Assembly: GCA_038043285.1 (NCBI GenBank)
Contig: JBBTCJ010000049.1
Span: 1 to 7,621, forward strand
From: JBBTCJ01 sp038043285
GTDB taxonomy: Bacteria; Planctomycetota; Phycisphaerae; UBA1845
Length of the DNA: 7,621 bases
Direction: 5' to 3'
Shown here: positions 1 through 7,246 of the stretch, piece after piece
Numbering within the stretch: the first letter of the stretch is position 1
Layout of the letters: each line of letters opens with the position of its first letter
The notes under the pieces: model-generated
Told to the model about the DNA's origin: nothing
Database searches by the model: none
Seen by the model: the letters and a program-made list of their open reading frames with translations, nothing else
Program-made: the position numbers and the translations under genes

Positions 1-3000
1 TTCGTAAGATAACGTGACGGGCGTTGCCGTCCCGATTGCCTGCGTTTCGGAGGTGACGTTCGAGAAGGCGTCGTAACGACGCGTGACGGCGCTGATGAAA
101 TCCGCTGGCGAGCGATCGTAGACTCGCGTTGCAGACGTCAAGCGACCCATGCCGGCGTAGCCCAGGGTATCGACGACCGGCGACGCCGCCGCGTCGCAGG
201 TCGCGCCGCAGTAGGTACGGTTGCTCAGTAGCCCGCGGCCGTCACGCTGAAACTGAATCGTTCGATCGCTACGATCGATGCTTTGCTCGAGCCGGCCCGC
301 ACGGTCGTATTGGAACGTGACCTTGTCGTCCGAATCGCTTGCATTGGGATACCTTACCCATGTCCTCCGCCCGAACAGGTCGTACCCGTATTGAGTGGTC
401 TGCGTGGTCGCCGGGGCCGGGCTGTCGTCCACGGCACGGACTTCCGTCAGCCGTCCGAGCCGATCGGACAGGGAAGCCACCGTTCGCGCAACCGGCGTTT
501 CGGCAGCCTCGGTCACGGTGGACCTTCGTCCGAGGAGATCGTACGTGAAACTCGTCATAACGTATTGGGTCGGCTGCGATGCCTCCACGTGTTTCTGTCG
601 CTTCAGGGAGATCTGCCGGTCCAGCGCATCGAGCGTGTATCGGGTCTCCAGCACCGAGGTCGCCTGCATCGGCTGCTCGAAATCGGAAGGCTCCGGCCCG
701 ACCCGTTCCGACACCACGCGCCCAAGTCCGTCGTAGCCGAACTCACGACGCTGATGTCCGGTCTCCCCTAATCCGTCGAACACCGACCGCCACTGCACAA
801 GCCCGCGGTTGTCGGCGCCCAAATAGATGCTCTCGTACCCTCCGGTCGGATCTTGCTGGTAATAAAGCCGCCCAAGGCCATCATAAATGAACAACGTCGT
901 CTCGGACGTGTTTGGCGAATTGGATGCCAGCCAGGCATAGGTTACGCGCCAGGTGAGCCGATCGTCGTGGTCGTGATTGAAGTCCGTCACCCGATCCAGC
1001 GTGCTCGGGGCGACGCTCGGATCGGCGGCCGGATCGCTCATGATCGCAGTCTTCACCAATCGGCCTGCGGCGTCGTAATACCAACGGGCCTGGCCCAGGG
1101 CCAAACCGCCGGCGCCATCCCGTTCTCCGGCGTTGGTCTCCTCGAACTGGGTTCGGCGGATGAGGTTGCCTCGTGAATCATACGCGTTCTTGACGTAATG
1201 ACCCTCTTCGTCAATGACCGTATCCAGACGGTCCAAGGCGTCGTACGAGTGGTCTTTCCGCAGTTTCCCGGAACCGGGGCATTCGCCGTTGACATACGCC
1301 GCGCTGCAACGTTCTTCATACGCCAGGCGGCCCGCCACATCGTAGCCTCTCTGCTCTTTCTCCTCGACTCGCTGACCCAATCCGTCGACGTTCACGCGAG
1401 TGATCGTTTTCAACTCGCCGAGCTCGTTGTAGTCATGAATGGTGACGGCATCGACGGTCTCGACCATCGTGGCGGCATCGATGTTTGCTTTGTGGGCGAT
1501 GCGATGAGCCATCCCCATGGCGTTGAATTCCGTGAGCGTGACTTCGTCTTTGGTGTCGTCGTTGATCCCCATGGCTGCGCGGCGACGCACGCGGTAGGCG
1601 CGGTCGAATTGGTCGTAGTCGGTGACGGTGTCGGATACGTTGGGGGCGGTAGCGCCCAAGGATCCGTCGACGACGTAGGTTCGAACCACGTTGCCGGAAT
1701 TGTCGTATTCGGAATGCGTCTCGTACTTGATCGCACCGGCGCAATCCAAGGCATCACAACGGAACTGTTCGGTTCGCCGGCCAAAGGCGTCGTAACCGTA
1801 TACGGTGTGAGCGCCGCTCGGTTCGCTGACCACTTCTTCGTGTCCGTCGGGGGCGTATGACGTCGTGGTGGTAAGCCACTCCGTCGGGCTAAGCGGGCTG
1901 TTCTGAACGATGGACTGCTCCACCAGTCCACGCCCGCTGTAGACCGCTCGGGTCGCAACGCCGGTGGCTGATATCGTCATGGTCCGCCGCCCCTGATCGT
2001 CGTAGCGATACTGAGTTGCAGCGAGCCCGGGCCGGGCTACGGAAAGAACCCACTGCCCTAAGCCGTCGTAGGTCGTCACCGTGTCCGAGGTGGCCGTGGC
2101 GGACTCGGTAAGATGAAACGGAAACGGAATGGTGTCTGTCCGCACGACCCGGTCGCGCTCAAGTTGGCCGGTCTGTTCGTTGTATTCGAAAAGTTGATGC
2201 CGCAGCACCAGCCGACCAGCCGTCGCGGGATCACCGAAAGTGCTCAACGATCCGGCGTGCAACGCGGAATACTCATGCCCTACTCGGCCAAGGTCATCGT
2301 AAACCCTGGCCTCAACCGAATAGGTTGGAGACGGACTTGCCGTGAGCCGCCGCGCCGCGATGGTTTGCTCGTCAAACGCGTTGTACCGGTACTCGGTCAC
2401 GCGTTGGTCAGCCGTCGCGCCATCGACGTTGCGAGTCTGTGCGGTCAATCGACCATAGCCGTCATAACTGAACGCGGTCCTGACCGTCGTCAGATTCGGC
2501 GCGGCTCCGTAGTCGGCGGTCTCATAGGTCAGTCGCCCTGAGCCGTTGTCGTAGGTGAACGTTGTTGCAGTCGCTTGATTGCCGGTCAGAACGGAGTTTC
2601 CGTTGCGGGTCATTCGGAGCACCCGGGCGGGGTGCGCCAGCTCGTCGTAGGTGTAGGTCACGACCGCTCCTCCTGGCTCGGTTGTCGATGCCAGGCGGTA
2701 GTCGAGCAGATTATAGGATAATTCGTAACGCTCCGTGCGATGGTTGATCCGTTCGCTCCCGGCCGGTTCCGGGTAGGCGGCCACTCGGTAGGCTTCGACC
2801 ACCCACTCGTCAGGCCACCAGGTTCTTCGTCGTGATTCGACGTCCGCGTAACCGCCTGGGTAAACGGTCGCCCGCTCTTCGTACATCGTGTCGCCGACTG
2901 ATGGGTCGACAGCGCTCACGTATTCAAACCGGGTCACGTGCCCGTTCGTCGGGCGATCGGCGCAGGACATCACGCGGTCATCGAACTCTTCGCGGGAAGC

Positions 3001-3600
3001 GAGCCGACCGCCGACCTCGTGCGTCTCGTGAACAATCTCGTAGGTCGCACTGCCGTTCCCAGTACGTTCATTAGACGGACGGCATATCCATACTGAATAG
3101 GGATCCAGCGGGCCGCCTACGTACGTTCGTGCCTCGACGACTCCAAGAGCCCCTTCCGCGTTGCGACGGCGATGTTCGCGAAGCCGGCCGTCCACCACGC
3201 CGTCGTGATTGATATCCCCAAGATATCCCCCACAGCCGTCCAGGTCGCCGGGGGCCTCTTCATAAACGAAATCCTCCAGCGTGACCGCCGAAGCCGGGTC
3301 GGATGCTCCCCCTGTGATTCTGGTCACCCGGCCCAGCCGATCGCGATAGACGAACTTGGCGCTGGATCCACAGCATGGGGTCTGCGAGCTTGTACCAATC
3401 ACGCGAAACGGCAGGTCCGGGTCATCGTCGTAGAACACGTCGTGCGTTCGCGACGAGGCGGTGCCGTCCTTGGGAATCTGAGTCACCGACGTCAACTGCC
3501 CCGACCCACCATAACTGTACGTCGTTTCCAGAATGTGGGCTCCCGCGGCGCACGACGTTCCCTCACAGTGCCGAGCAAGGCGACCATTAACGCCGTCGTA
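1..3600 (-). repeat. YD/RHS repeat region within the large CDS
   Basis: From residue 649 to the left edge the protein is built of about 30 YD motifs (Y-D-x-x-G-R-L and variants) about 20-60 residues apart, including YRDRLGRVTRI, YDNGSGRLTYE, YDGYGRLTAQT, YDDLGRV, YDDQGRRTMTI, YDNSGNVVRT, YDALDRL, YDSRGNLIRRT, YDAAGRL, YDGLGRL and YDRAGRLEQS. Such repeats form the strand-turn-strand units that spiral into the hollow RHS shell. An EF-hand or dockerin-like loop, DINHDGVVD, interrupts the series at residues 777-785 (3190-3216). Four motifs carry short cysteine-bracketed loops. The region continues outside the window. Confidence 0.93.
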
Positions 3601-5544
3601 TTCGAACACGTCGCGTTTGATCCCATTGAGATCCTCGATGCTCACAATCCGCATTGGCGCGACAACGTCAGGGTCGCAATCGTCCCCGATACCATCGCCG
3701 TCACCGTCGATATGACCGGCTTGACCAACGAACGAGACATCGGCGCATGCGTCGCATGCATTGGCAGCGCCGTCAGCATCCGTATCCATATCGTCTCGGC
3801 CGCACAAGCATCCGTCGCAAACGTCTCCACGTCCATCGCCATCCCCGTCGCACTGTTGCCCAATGCGCTCTCCGGACGCCCCTTCCCCAAACACCCCATT
3901 ATTGCTACAATCTGCGGTCGAGATATTTCGCGGATTCGATGTACCGGGGCAGTTATCGCAGTCCTCGGCGACACCGTCTCCGTCCGCGTCCGCCGCGATC
4001 GTAAGACGAGTCACGTGGTAACTTCCACTTCCGGCGGATTCACAATGCCCGGACCCGGCGGCAAAAGACCCTCCAAGAAAAATGGACGCCTGATTCCCGG
4101 AGATCAACCCGGTAATCGTCGCAACACCCGAGGAACTCGCTCCGATTCCCTCTCCCCCAGCGCAAGGAAGGGCCTGCCAACATCGACCATCCCAGCGCGC
4201 AATATTCGTTGCCGCAACACCTGGCTCGCGACCATCAGCTTGCCCAGGCAACACCCTCGTGAACTGCCCAGCGACATAGAGCGCTGCTCCGAGCGCCGTG
4301 GTCACGTTGCCATCATTCACCACGCCAAGGGCTTGCGCCTGCCCCGTCTCCCCCAAGTCTAGACCGCCTTGAAATCCGCCTCCGCCGACGCTCCGCCACC
4401 CCAAACCGGAACTCCATCGAGCAATGCTGCGCCGAATGGTCCCGCCCGCATATAGGAAGTTTCCTCCAACGTAAAGCTCCGGCCCAACGGTCGGATCGGT
4501 TTCAAGAACGGCCAAAGCGAACACGGAGCCCGGGCAGGGCACCGCACCGCAAATCCGGCGTTCATCCTTCCAGACGCCCTCTCCCAGTGGCTCGAATGCG
4601 TTGCTGTTCAACTTGGCGATGCTGTGGAGATATGTCGTGATACTGCTCTCCGCAGCGGGCTCAGACCCGAGGAACGTTCCACCGACAACGATCTGCCCAT
4701 TGTATGAGATGATCGCCCTTACGCTTCCGCTGCTTAGGTCAGCTTCCCGCAGGCTCTCAGGTAGTGCCGTGAATCCGTTCCCGGTTAACACGGCTAGTGG
4801 ACCCGTGACGACAAAGTTTATTCGCTCAAATTCTACGTCCCAAAACGTCACCCGCGTGAAGTCGCCGCCGACATATAGTACTCCGCCCGCAGCCTCCAAA
4901 GCGTAAACATCGCCCATGTACACACCTGGTCCGCTACCGGACTCGTCTCCCGTGTAATGAACGGGCTCCCATGCCGCCCCGTTCCAGCGGGCGATCCCCG
5001 CTGCGCTTCTACTGCCCGGCTGGTACACCGGTGCGTTGACCTGTTCGAACGCGCCGCCCGCGTAAAGCGCACCGCCGTACACGGCCATCGCGTTGACGGT
5101 TCCGACGTAGCTACCCTCATAGAAGCCGCCTCCCATAGGCGCCCAGCGTGGTATCCCATTCTCGTAAACCAGCTTCGCGATCCCGTTCAGCGCAGTCCCG
5201 TTGGGACAACCGGCCGTATTGTCCGCAGTGTTCCCGCACTTGAACCCCCCGCCAATGTATAGCACGTCGTTCCACACCAGCGAGGTGTTGACGGTGCCGC
5301 TTACCGGGGGAAGGTCGTTGGCCCAGGTTGGAGGGCAGAACTCACAAGACTGTGCTAACGTCAAATCGCTACTGTTGCCAAGAGCAAACGCAATTCCCAG
5401 CATGTACAAGCTATTGATTGTTGCCTGTTTAATGGAACAGGGAGAACCTAGCCGATGCGGAAAGCCCCTTGATTCGGCGAGTCCCCGCGCTCCTTTGGCG
5501 TTGCGAAGATCAANNNNNNNNNNTTTTCGACCTAGCTGTGACAT
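1..5544 (-). CDS. Giant secreted RHS/YD-repeat protein with N-terminal beta-propeller and TSP3-like linker (C-terminus off the window)
   Basis: One minus-strand frame stays open from ATG 5544-5542 to the left edge, 1,848 codons with no stop, apart from an in-frame 10-N gap at 5514-5523. Residues about 95-494 carry seven LYVGGxF-type repeats, read as a seven-bladed propeller. Residues 519-626 are four TSP3-like units rich in DxDGDG and CDxC. From residue 649 (YDGVNGRL) onward about 30 YD motifs follow, such as YDGLGRV, YDAFGRR, YDVAGRL and YDLFGRR, the signature of RHS/YD shells that wrap a C-terminal cargo. I chose the start because AAGGAGG lies 6 nt before this ATG and the frame matches. A possible signal segment, LYMLGIAFALG, sits only at about residues 46-56, so the N-terminus is uncertain around the gap. 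Extracellular location is inferred from the TSP3 units and paired cysteines. Whether it is a toxin, an adhesin or a wall-associated protein cannot be told without the C-terminus. Confidence 0.93.
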   Translation of the reverse strand, partial: MSQLGRKXXXXDLRNAKGARGLAESRGFPHRLGSPCSIKQATINSLYMLGIAFALGNSSDLTLAQSCEFCPPTWANDLPPVSGTVNTSLVWNDVLYIGGGFKCGNTADNTAGCPNGTALNGIAKLVYENGIPRWAPMGGGFYEGSYVGTVNAMAVYGGALYAGGAFEQVNAPVYQPGSRSAAGIARWNGAAWEPVHYTGDESGSGPGVYMGDVYALEAAGGVLYVGGDFTRVTFWDVEFERINFVVTGPLAVLTGNGFTALPESLREADLSSGSVRAIISYNGQIVVGGTFLGSEPAAESSITTYLHSIAKLNSNAFEPLGEGVWKDERRICGAVPCPGSVFALAVLETDPTVGPELYVGGNFLYAGGTIRRSIARWSSGLGWRSVGGGGFQGGLDLGETGQAQALGVVNDGNVTTALGAALYVAGQFTRVLPGQADGREPGVAATNIARWDGRCWQALPCAGGEGIGASSSGVATITGLISGNQASIFLGGSFAAGSGHCESAGSGSYHVTRLTIAADADGDGVAEDCDNCPGTSNPRNISTADCSNNGVFGEGASGERIGQQCDGDGDGRGDVCDGCLCGRDDMDTDADGAANACDACADVSFVGQAGHIDGDGDGIGDDCDPDVVAPMRIVSIEDLNGIKRDVFEYDGVNGRLARHCEGTSCAAGAHILETTYSYGGSGQLTSVTQIPKDGTASSRTHDVFYDDDPDLPFRVIGTSSQTPCCGSSAKFVYRDRLGRVTRITGGASDPASAVTLEDFVYEEAPGDLDGCGGYLGDINHDGVVDGRLREHRRRNAEGALGVVEARTYVGGPLDPYSVWICRPSNERTGNGSATYEIVHETHEVGGRLASREEFDDRVMSCADRPTNGHVTRFEYVSAVDPSVGDTMYEERATVYPGGYADVESRRRTWWPDEWVVEAYRVAAYPEPAGSERINHRTERYELSYNLLDYRLASTTEPGGAVVTYTYDELAHPARVLRMTRNGNSVLTGNQATATTFTYDNGSGRLTYETADYGAAPNLTTVRTAFSYDGYGRLTAQTRNVDGATADQRVTEYRYNAFDEQTIAARRLTASPSPTYSVEARVYDDLGRVGHEYSALHAGSLSTFGDPATAGRLVLRHQLFEYNEQTGQLERDRVVRTDTIPFPFHLTESATATSDTVTTYDGLGQWVLSVARPGLAATQYRYDDQGRRTMTISATGVATRAVYSGRGLVEQSIVQNSPLSPTEWLTTTTSYAPDGHEEVVSEPSGAHTVYGYDAFGRRTEQFRCDALDCAGAIKYETHSEYDNSGNVVRTYVVDGSLGATAPNVSDTVTDYDQFDRAYRVRRRAAMGINDDTKDEVTLTEFNAMGMAHRIAHKANIDAATMVETVDAVTIHDYNELGELKTITRVNVDGLGQRVEEKEQRGYDVAGRLAYEERCSAAYVNGECPGSGKLRKDHSYDALDRLDTVIDEEGHYVKNAYDSRGNLIRRTQFEETNAGERDGAGGLALGQARWYYDAAGRLVKTAIMSDPAADPSVAPSTLDRVTDFNHDHDDRLTWRVTYAWLASNSPNTSETTLFIYDGLGRLYYQQDPTGGYESIYLGADNRGLVQWRSVFDGLGETGHQRREFGYDGLGRVVSERVGPEPSDFEQPMQATSVLETRYTLDALDRQISLKRQKHVEASQPTQYVMTSFTYDLLGRRSTVTEAAETPVARTVASLSDRLGRLTEVRAVDDSPAPATTQTTQYGYDLFGRRTWVRYPNASDSDDKVTFQYDRAGRLEQSIDRSDRTIQFQRDGRGLLSNRTYCGATCDAAASPVVDTLGYAGMGRLTSATRVYDRSPADFISAVTRRYDAFSNVTSETQAIGTATPVTLSYE
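3667..3990 (-). repeat. Thrombospondin type 3-like calcium-binding units within the RHS protein
   Basis: Residues 519-626 contain four Asp/Gly/Cys-rich units: DADGDGVAEDCDNCP, CDGDGDGRGDVCDGC, DTDADGAANACDAC and HIDGDGDGIGDDCDPD. The DxDxDGxGDxCD pattern is that of TSP3 repeats, which bind calcium through Asp side chains and pair their cysteines outside the cell. The block lies exactly between the last propeller repeat and the first YD motif, so it probably acts as a calcium-stiffened spacer between the two large domains. Confidence 0.85.
4063..5262 (-). repeat. Seven propeller-type repeats within the RHS protein
   Basis: Seven motifs recur in frame: LYIGGGF (residue 95), LYAGGAF (160), LYVGGDF (223), IVVGGTF (285), LYVGGNF (357), LYVAGQF (422) and IFLGGSF (488). 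Spacing is 65, 63, 62, 72, 65 and 66 residues. Most are followed by a second strand such as GIAKL, GIARW, SIAKL, SIARW, NIARW or HVTRL, often with W-x-x-(L/V) after it. The last repeat lacks the W...L strand, but a similar one (PPTWANDLPP) precedes the first repeat, which suggests Velcro-type ring closure. The DNA copies have diverged, so this is a protein-level repeat and not a recent tandem duplication. Similar repeats occur in uncharacterised secreted bacterial proteins; the propeller fold is inferred. Confidence 0.78.
5514..5523. other. Assembly gap (10 N)
   Basis: Ten N bases lie inside the N-terminal coding region of the RHS gene. Codons on both sides share one frame if exactly ten bases are missing, but ten N is often a placeholder, so the true length and frame are unknown. 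The flank at 5428-5513 translates without stops yet has no recognisable character, so a misjoin here is possible. Confidence 0.97.
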
Positions 5545-5690
5545 GGCCGCCCTCCTTAAATACCTTAAAAGTACCACGCGATCCGCGGGCCTCAGCCCGT
5601 GCGGAGATGCGCTCGTCGGAATGCTCTTGGACGCTCATAGTCGTACACAAGCTCGCGCCGGTTCTGGGTCGCCGCACCCTTCCTGCAGAA
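5545..5690. other. Intergenic spacer between the cysteine-rich gene and the RHS gene
   Basis: This 146-bp spacer follows the TGA of the upstream gene. It contains an inverted repeat, cgggc-ctca-gcccg (5586-5599), with no following T tract in the minus direction, so it is not a convincing terminator. I see no confident promoter. The layout permits either co-transcription of the two genes or a separate RHS promoter. A minus-strand ATG at 5638 opens another frame into the gap but lacks a ribosome binding site. Confidence 0.6.
5551..5557 (-). promoter_or_regulatory. Strong Shine-Dalgarno site for the RHS gene
   Basis: The minus strand reads AAGGAGG followed by a 6-nt spacer and ATG at 5544. It is the best ribosome binding site in the window and fixes the start upstream of the gap. 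Without it one would fall back on the ATG at 5403, just before LGIAFALG, which has no clear ribosome binding site. Confidence 0.75.
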
Positions 5691-7058
5691 TCACGGAACA
5701 GTGTCGAAGCGATACACGACCGAACCGGGCTCCGGTGCGGCCAAGACGTCTGTGCCGGGCACTACTCCGTCCTGATAAACCTTCCACCCCTTCGCGTGCC
5801 CATCAACGACTTCGCCGTTGTAGCCTGCAGGCCAGACGACGAACCAATCGGTCAGGTTGCCCGGAGGACAGGCCGCTTCTTCGCAAGTCCCGCATCGTGG
5901 TAGACGCAATTCGACGTGCCCGTCATCAAACTGTCCGCTGGACTTACGCATTCCCGGTACAAGCGGTAGTTCACCGCTTGGAAGGACGACCAGGGGAATG
6001 ACCTCCGCATTGAGTCCCTCGACCTCATGGTGGACGCAACATCCGTCTTGGCTCCACGTCAACCAGTGGAACTCCAGGTCGAACCCCGGGGCTTCTCCGT
6101 GGAGCGTTCTTGCGTTAAACGGGTACTCCAGCCGCCCACTCGCTCCGCAAGCGACGTTCAGCGCATCGTCCGTGATCGGCGTGCCCCCACGACCACTCAA
6201 GTCGCTCCCGGAATACCACCCGCCCGCGCCGACGGTTGGCGCTCCGTAGACCGATACCGCGGTGCCGGTGTTCTTGACCAGTACGGAAAGTTGTCCTGGT
6301 CCCTCAACCTCGTAGCGTCCATTGACGGTCTCACCAAAGGTAGCCTGGCTACCATCATCCGCGGGAAGCGAATACAGCACCTTCCGCTCGCTTCCCATTA
6401 CAGAGTCCCCCTTGAAGAGCGTGACACGTCCGTTCGTTCGATCTGGAGGCGAAGAGCATGCCAGGCACGCCAGCGCATCCTTACTCAGCGTGCAATCCAA
6501 CGATGGCGGCGGAAGCGCCGGACCTTCGATTGGGGGCTGTTCAGTCCACTGTTCGTCACAGTACCCAAGGAATACCCATTCGTACTTGATCGGTACGATG
6601 CGCACCCTTTTCGGCACCCCGCCGCAGACTTCCACGGAGACATCGAGATCGAAGGGGACGGTCGTCTGTGGGTCAATCCCGGGAGTGGTCGGGTTGTCCG
6701 CGCACGACGGCAGCGGCACATCTACTGTACTGTTGCCTATGGAGTCCCCGTTGCAATTCAGGATCTCCACGCGTATTCGCGGAGGCTTCGCGGGGCAACA
6801 ACCGGGGCAGCCCGGATCTTGACATGGCGGATACTCAGGCCCGCCACCGTTGACGGAACTGGAGCCGCTGATCGGTACGATGATGCACAAAGGGCCGCTG
6901 CACGGCCCGCCTCCTCCCCCAGAGCCGTTGACATAGCTCCCGCCGCCGATGCCTGTGATTTCGACGCTGTAGCTCTCGCCTGGTTTGCCGAGCCCGGCCG
7001 ACGAAGCCAGAGCCAGGCAGCCGCACGCAGCCGCGCTCGATGAAAGCGAGATCCTCAT
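5691..7058 (-). CDS. Secreted cysteine-rich protein of unknown function
   Basis: This 455-residue protein starts at ATG 7058 and ends at TGA 5691-5693. The frame also extends to an ATG at 7235, but the 59 extra residues look non-coding, whereas the chosen start has AAGGTG 5 nt upstream and begins with a signal-peptide-like MRISLSSSAAACGCLALA, with probable cleavage after the SSA near residue 21. Residues about 35-75 are a Gly/Ser-rich stretch containing two similar segments (GGGSYVNGSGGGG and GSSSVNGGG), followed by a Cys/Pro cluster (PPCQDPGCPGCCP). The rest looks like beta-rich extracellular sequence. The mature part holds about 19 cysteines, including RCGTCEEAAC near the C-terminus, which suggests disulfide bonding outside the cytoplasm. 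I recognise no enzyme motif or family. There is no C-terminal membrane anchor: the protein ends RFDTVP, and the nearby PEP triplet is not a PEP-CTERM signal. It lies 146 bp upstream of the RHS gene and could be its partner. Confidence 0.85.
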   Translation of the reverse strand: MRISLSSSAAACGCLALASSAGLGKPGESYSVEITGIGGGSYVNGSGGGGGPCSGPLCIIVPISGSSSVNGGGPEYPPCQDPGCPGCCPAKPPRIRVEILNCNGDSIGNSTVDVPLPSCADNPTTPGIDPQTTVPFDLDVSVEVCGGVPKRVRIVPIKYEWVFLGYCDEQWTEQPPIEGPALPPPSLDCTLSKDALACLACSSPPDRTNGRVTLFKGDSVMGSERKVLYSLPADDGSQATFGETVNGRYEVEGPGQLSVLVKNTGTAVSVYGAPTVGAGGWYSGSDLSGRGGTPITDDALNVACGASGRLEYPFNARTLHGEAPGFDLEFHWLTWSQDGCCVHHEVEGLNAEVIPLVVLPSGELPLVPGMRKSSGQFDDGHVELRLPRCGTCEEAACPPGNLTDWFVVWPAGYNGEVVDGHAKGWKVYQDGVVPGTDVLAAPEPGSVVYRFDTVP

Positions 7059-7060
7059 GA

Positions 7061-7225
7061 TTACACCTTTCCCTTTCGTTTCTGAGCTTCCCCAACGGCA
7101 ATGTCGGACCGAAACCAGCGCCTTCCCGTCAGCCCGAACGACTTCCCGAACCGCAACCTGCGCAGCCCCACATACTCCGCCGCACTGATCGTGAAGATTC
7201 GCTCCAGAGGAAGTCTTGTTTTCAT
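7061..7225 (-). CDS. Possible small basic protein, 54 residues (weak candidate)
   Basis: A minus-strand ATG at 7225 opens a 54-codon frame that stops with TAA at 7063-7061, two bases before the ATG of the cysteine-rich gene. The peptide is very basic, with about 14 Arg/Lys. Its middle (FTISAAEY at residues 11-18, then TGRRWFRSDI at 33-42) vaguely recalls the start and end of excisionase-type winged-helix domains (a TxxEAAxxLG helix, then GRRxRxxxxDL), but the part between does not match well. There is no clear Shine-Dalgarno site before its ATG. The tight junction could allow translational coupling to the downstream gene. It may equally be chance in GC-rich DNA. Confidence 0.22.
   Translation of the reverse strand: MKTRLPLERIFTISAAEYVGLRRLRFGKSFGLTGRRWFRSDIAVGEAQKRKGKV
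7064..7069 (-). promoter_or_regulatory. Ribosome binding site for the cysteine-rich secreted protein
   Basis: The minus strand reads AAGGTG, then TAATC, then ATG at 7058. This near-consensus Shine-Dalgarno site decides for the internal Met over the ATG at 7235, and puts the signal peptide at the N-terminus. Confidence 0.65.
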
Positions 7226-7246
7226 GCTCGAACACGCAAAGCTGCG

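Noticed and set aside
1..3600. Recurring tcgta/cgtcgta words on the plus strand as a DNA repeat array
   Set aside because: They are the reverse complement of TACGA(C/T) codons encoding the YD motif, irregularly spaced with diverged flanks, so they are not a CRISPR array or iteron set.
3172..4362. Plus-strand open frame of 396 codons
   Set aside because: It is the shadow of the minus-strand RHS gene over the TSP3 and early YD region. The minus frame has clear family motifs, while the plus frame gives low-complexity nonsense.
5584..5601. Hairpin in the spacer between the two main genes as a terminator
   Set aside because: On the minus-strand transcript the stem is only 5 bp of perfect pairing and no U tract follows directly; TTTT comes more than 10 nt later.
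5691..5730. PEP-CTERM sorting signal suggested by the C-terminal PEPGS
   Set aside because: No hydrophobic segment or basic tail follows; the protein ends a few residues later.
5201..6001. Plus-strand open frame of 266 codons spanning the N gap
   Set aside because: It crosses the gap and both minus-strand genes, shows no motif or ribosome binding site, and is an antisense artefact.
6027..7043. Plus-strand open frame of 338 codons opposite the cysteine-rich gene
   Set aside because: The composition is Arg-rich shadow sequence. The opposite strand has a signal peptide, a ribosome binding site and structured Cys spacing.
7059..7235. Extended N-terminus of the cysteine-rich protein from ATG 7235
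   Set aside because: The extension has no ribosome binding site and would bury the signal peptide at residue 60.
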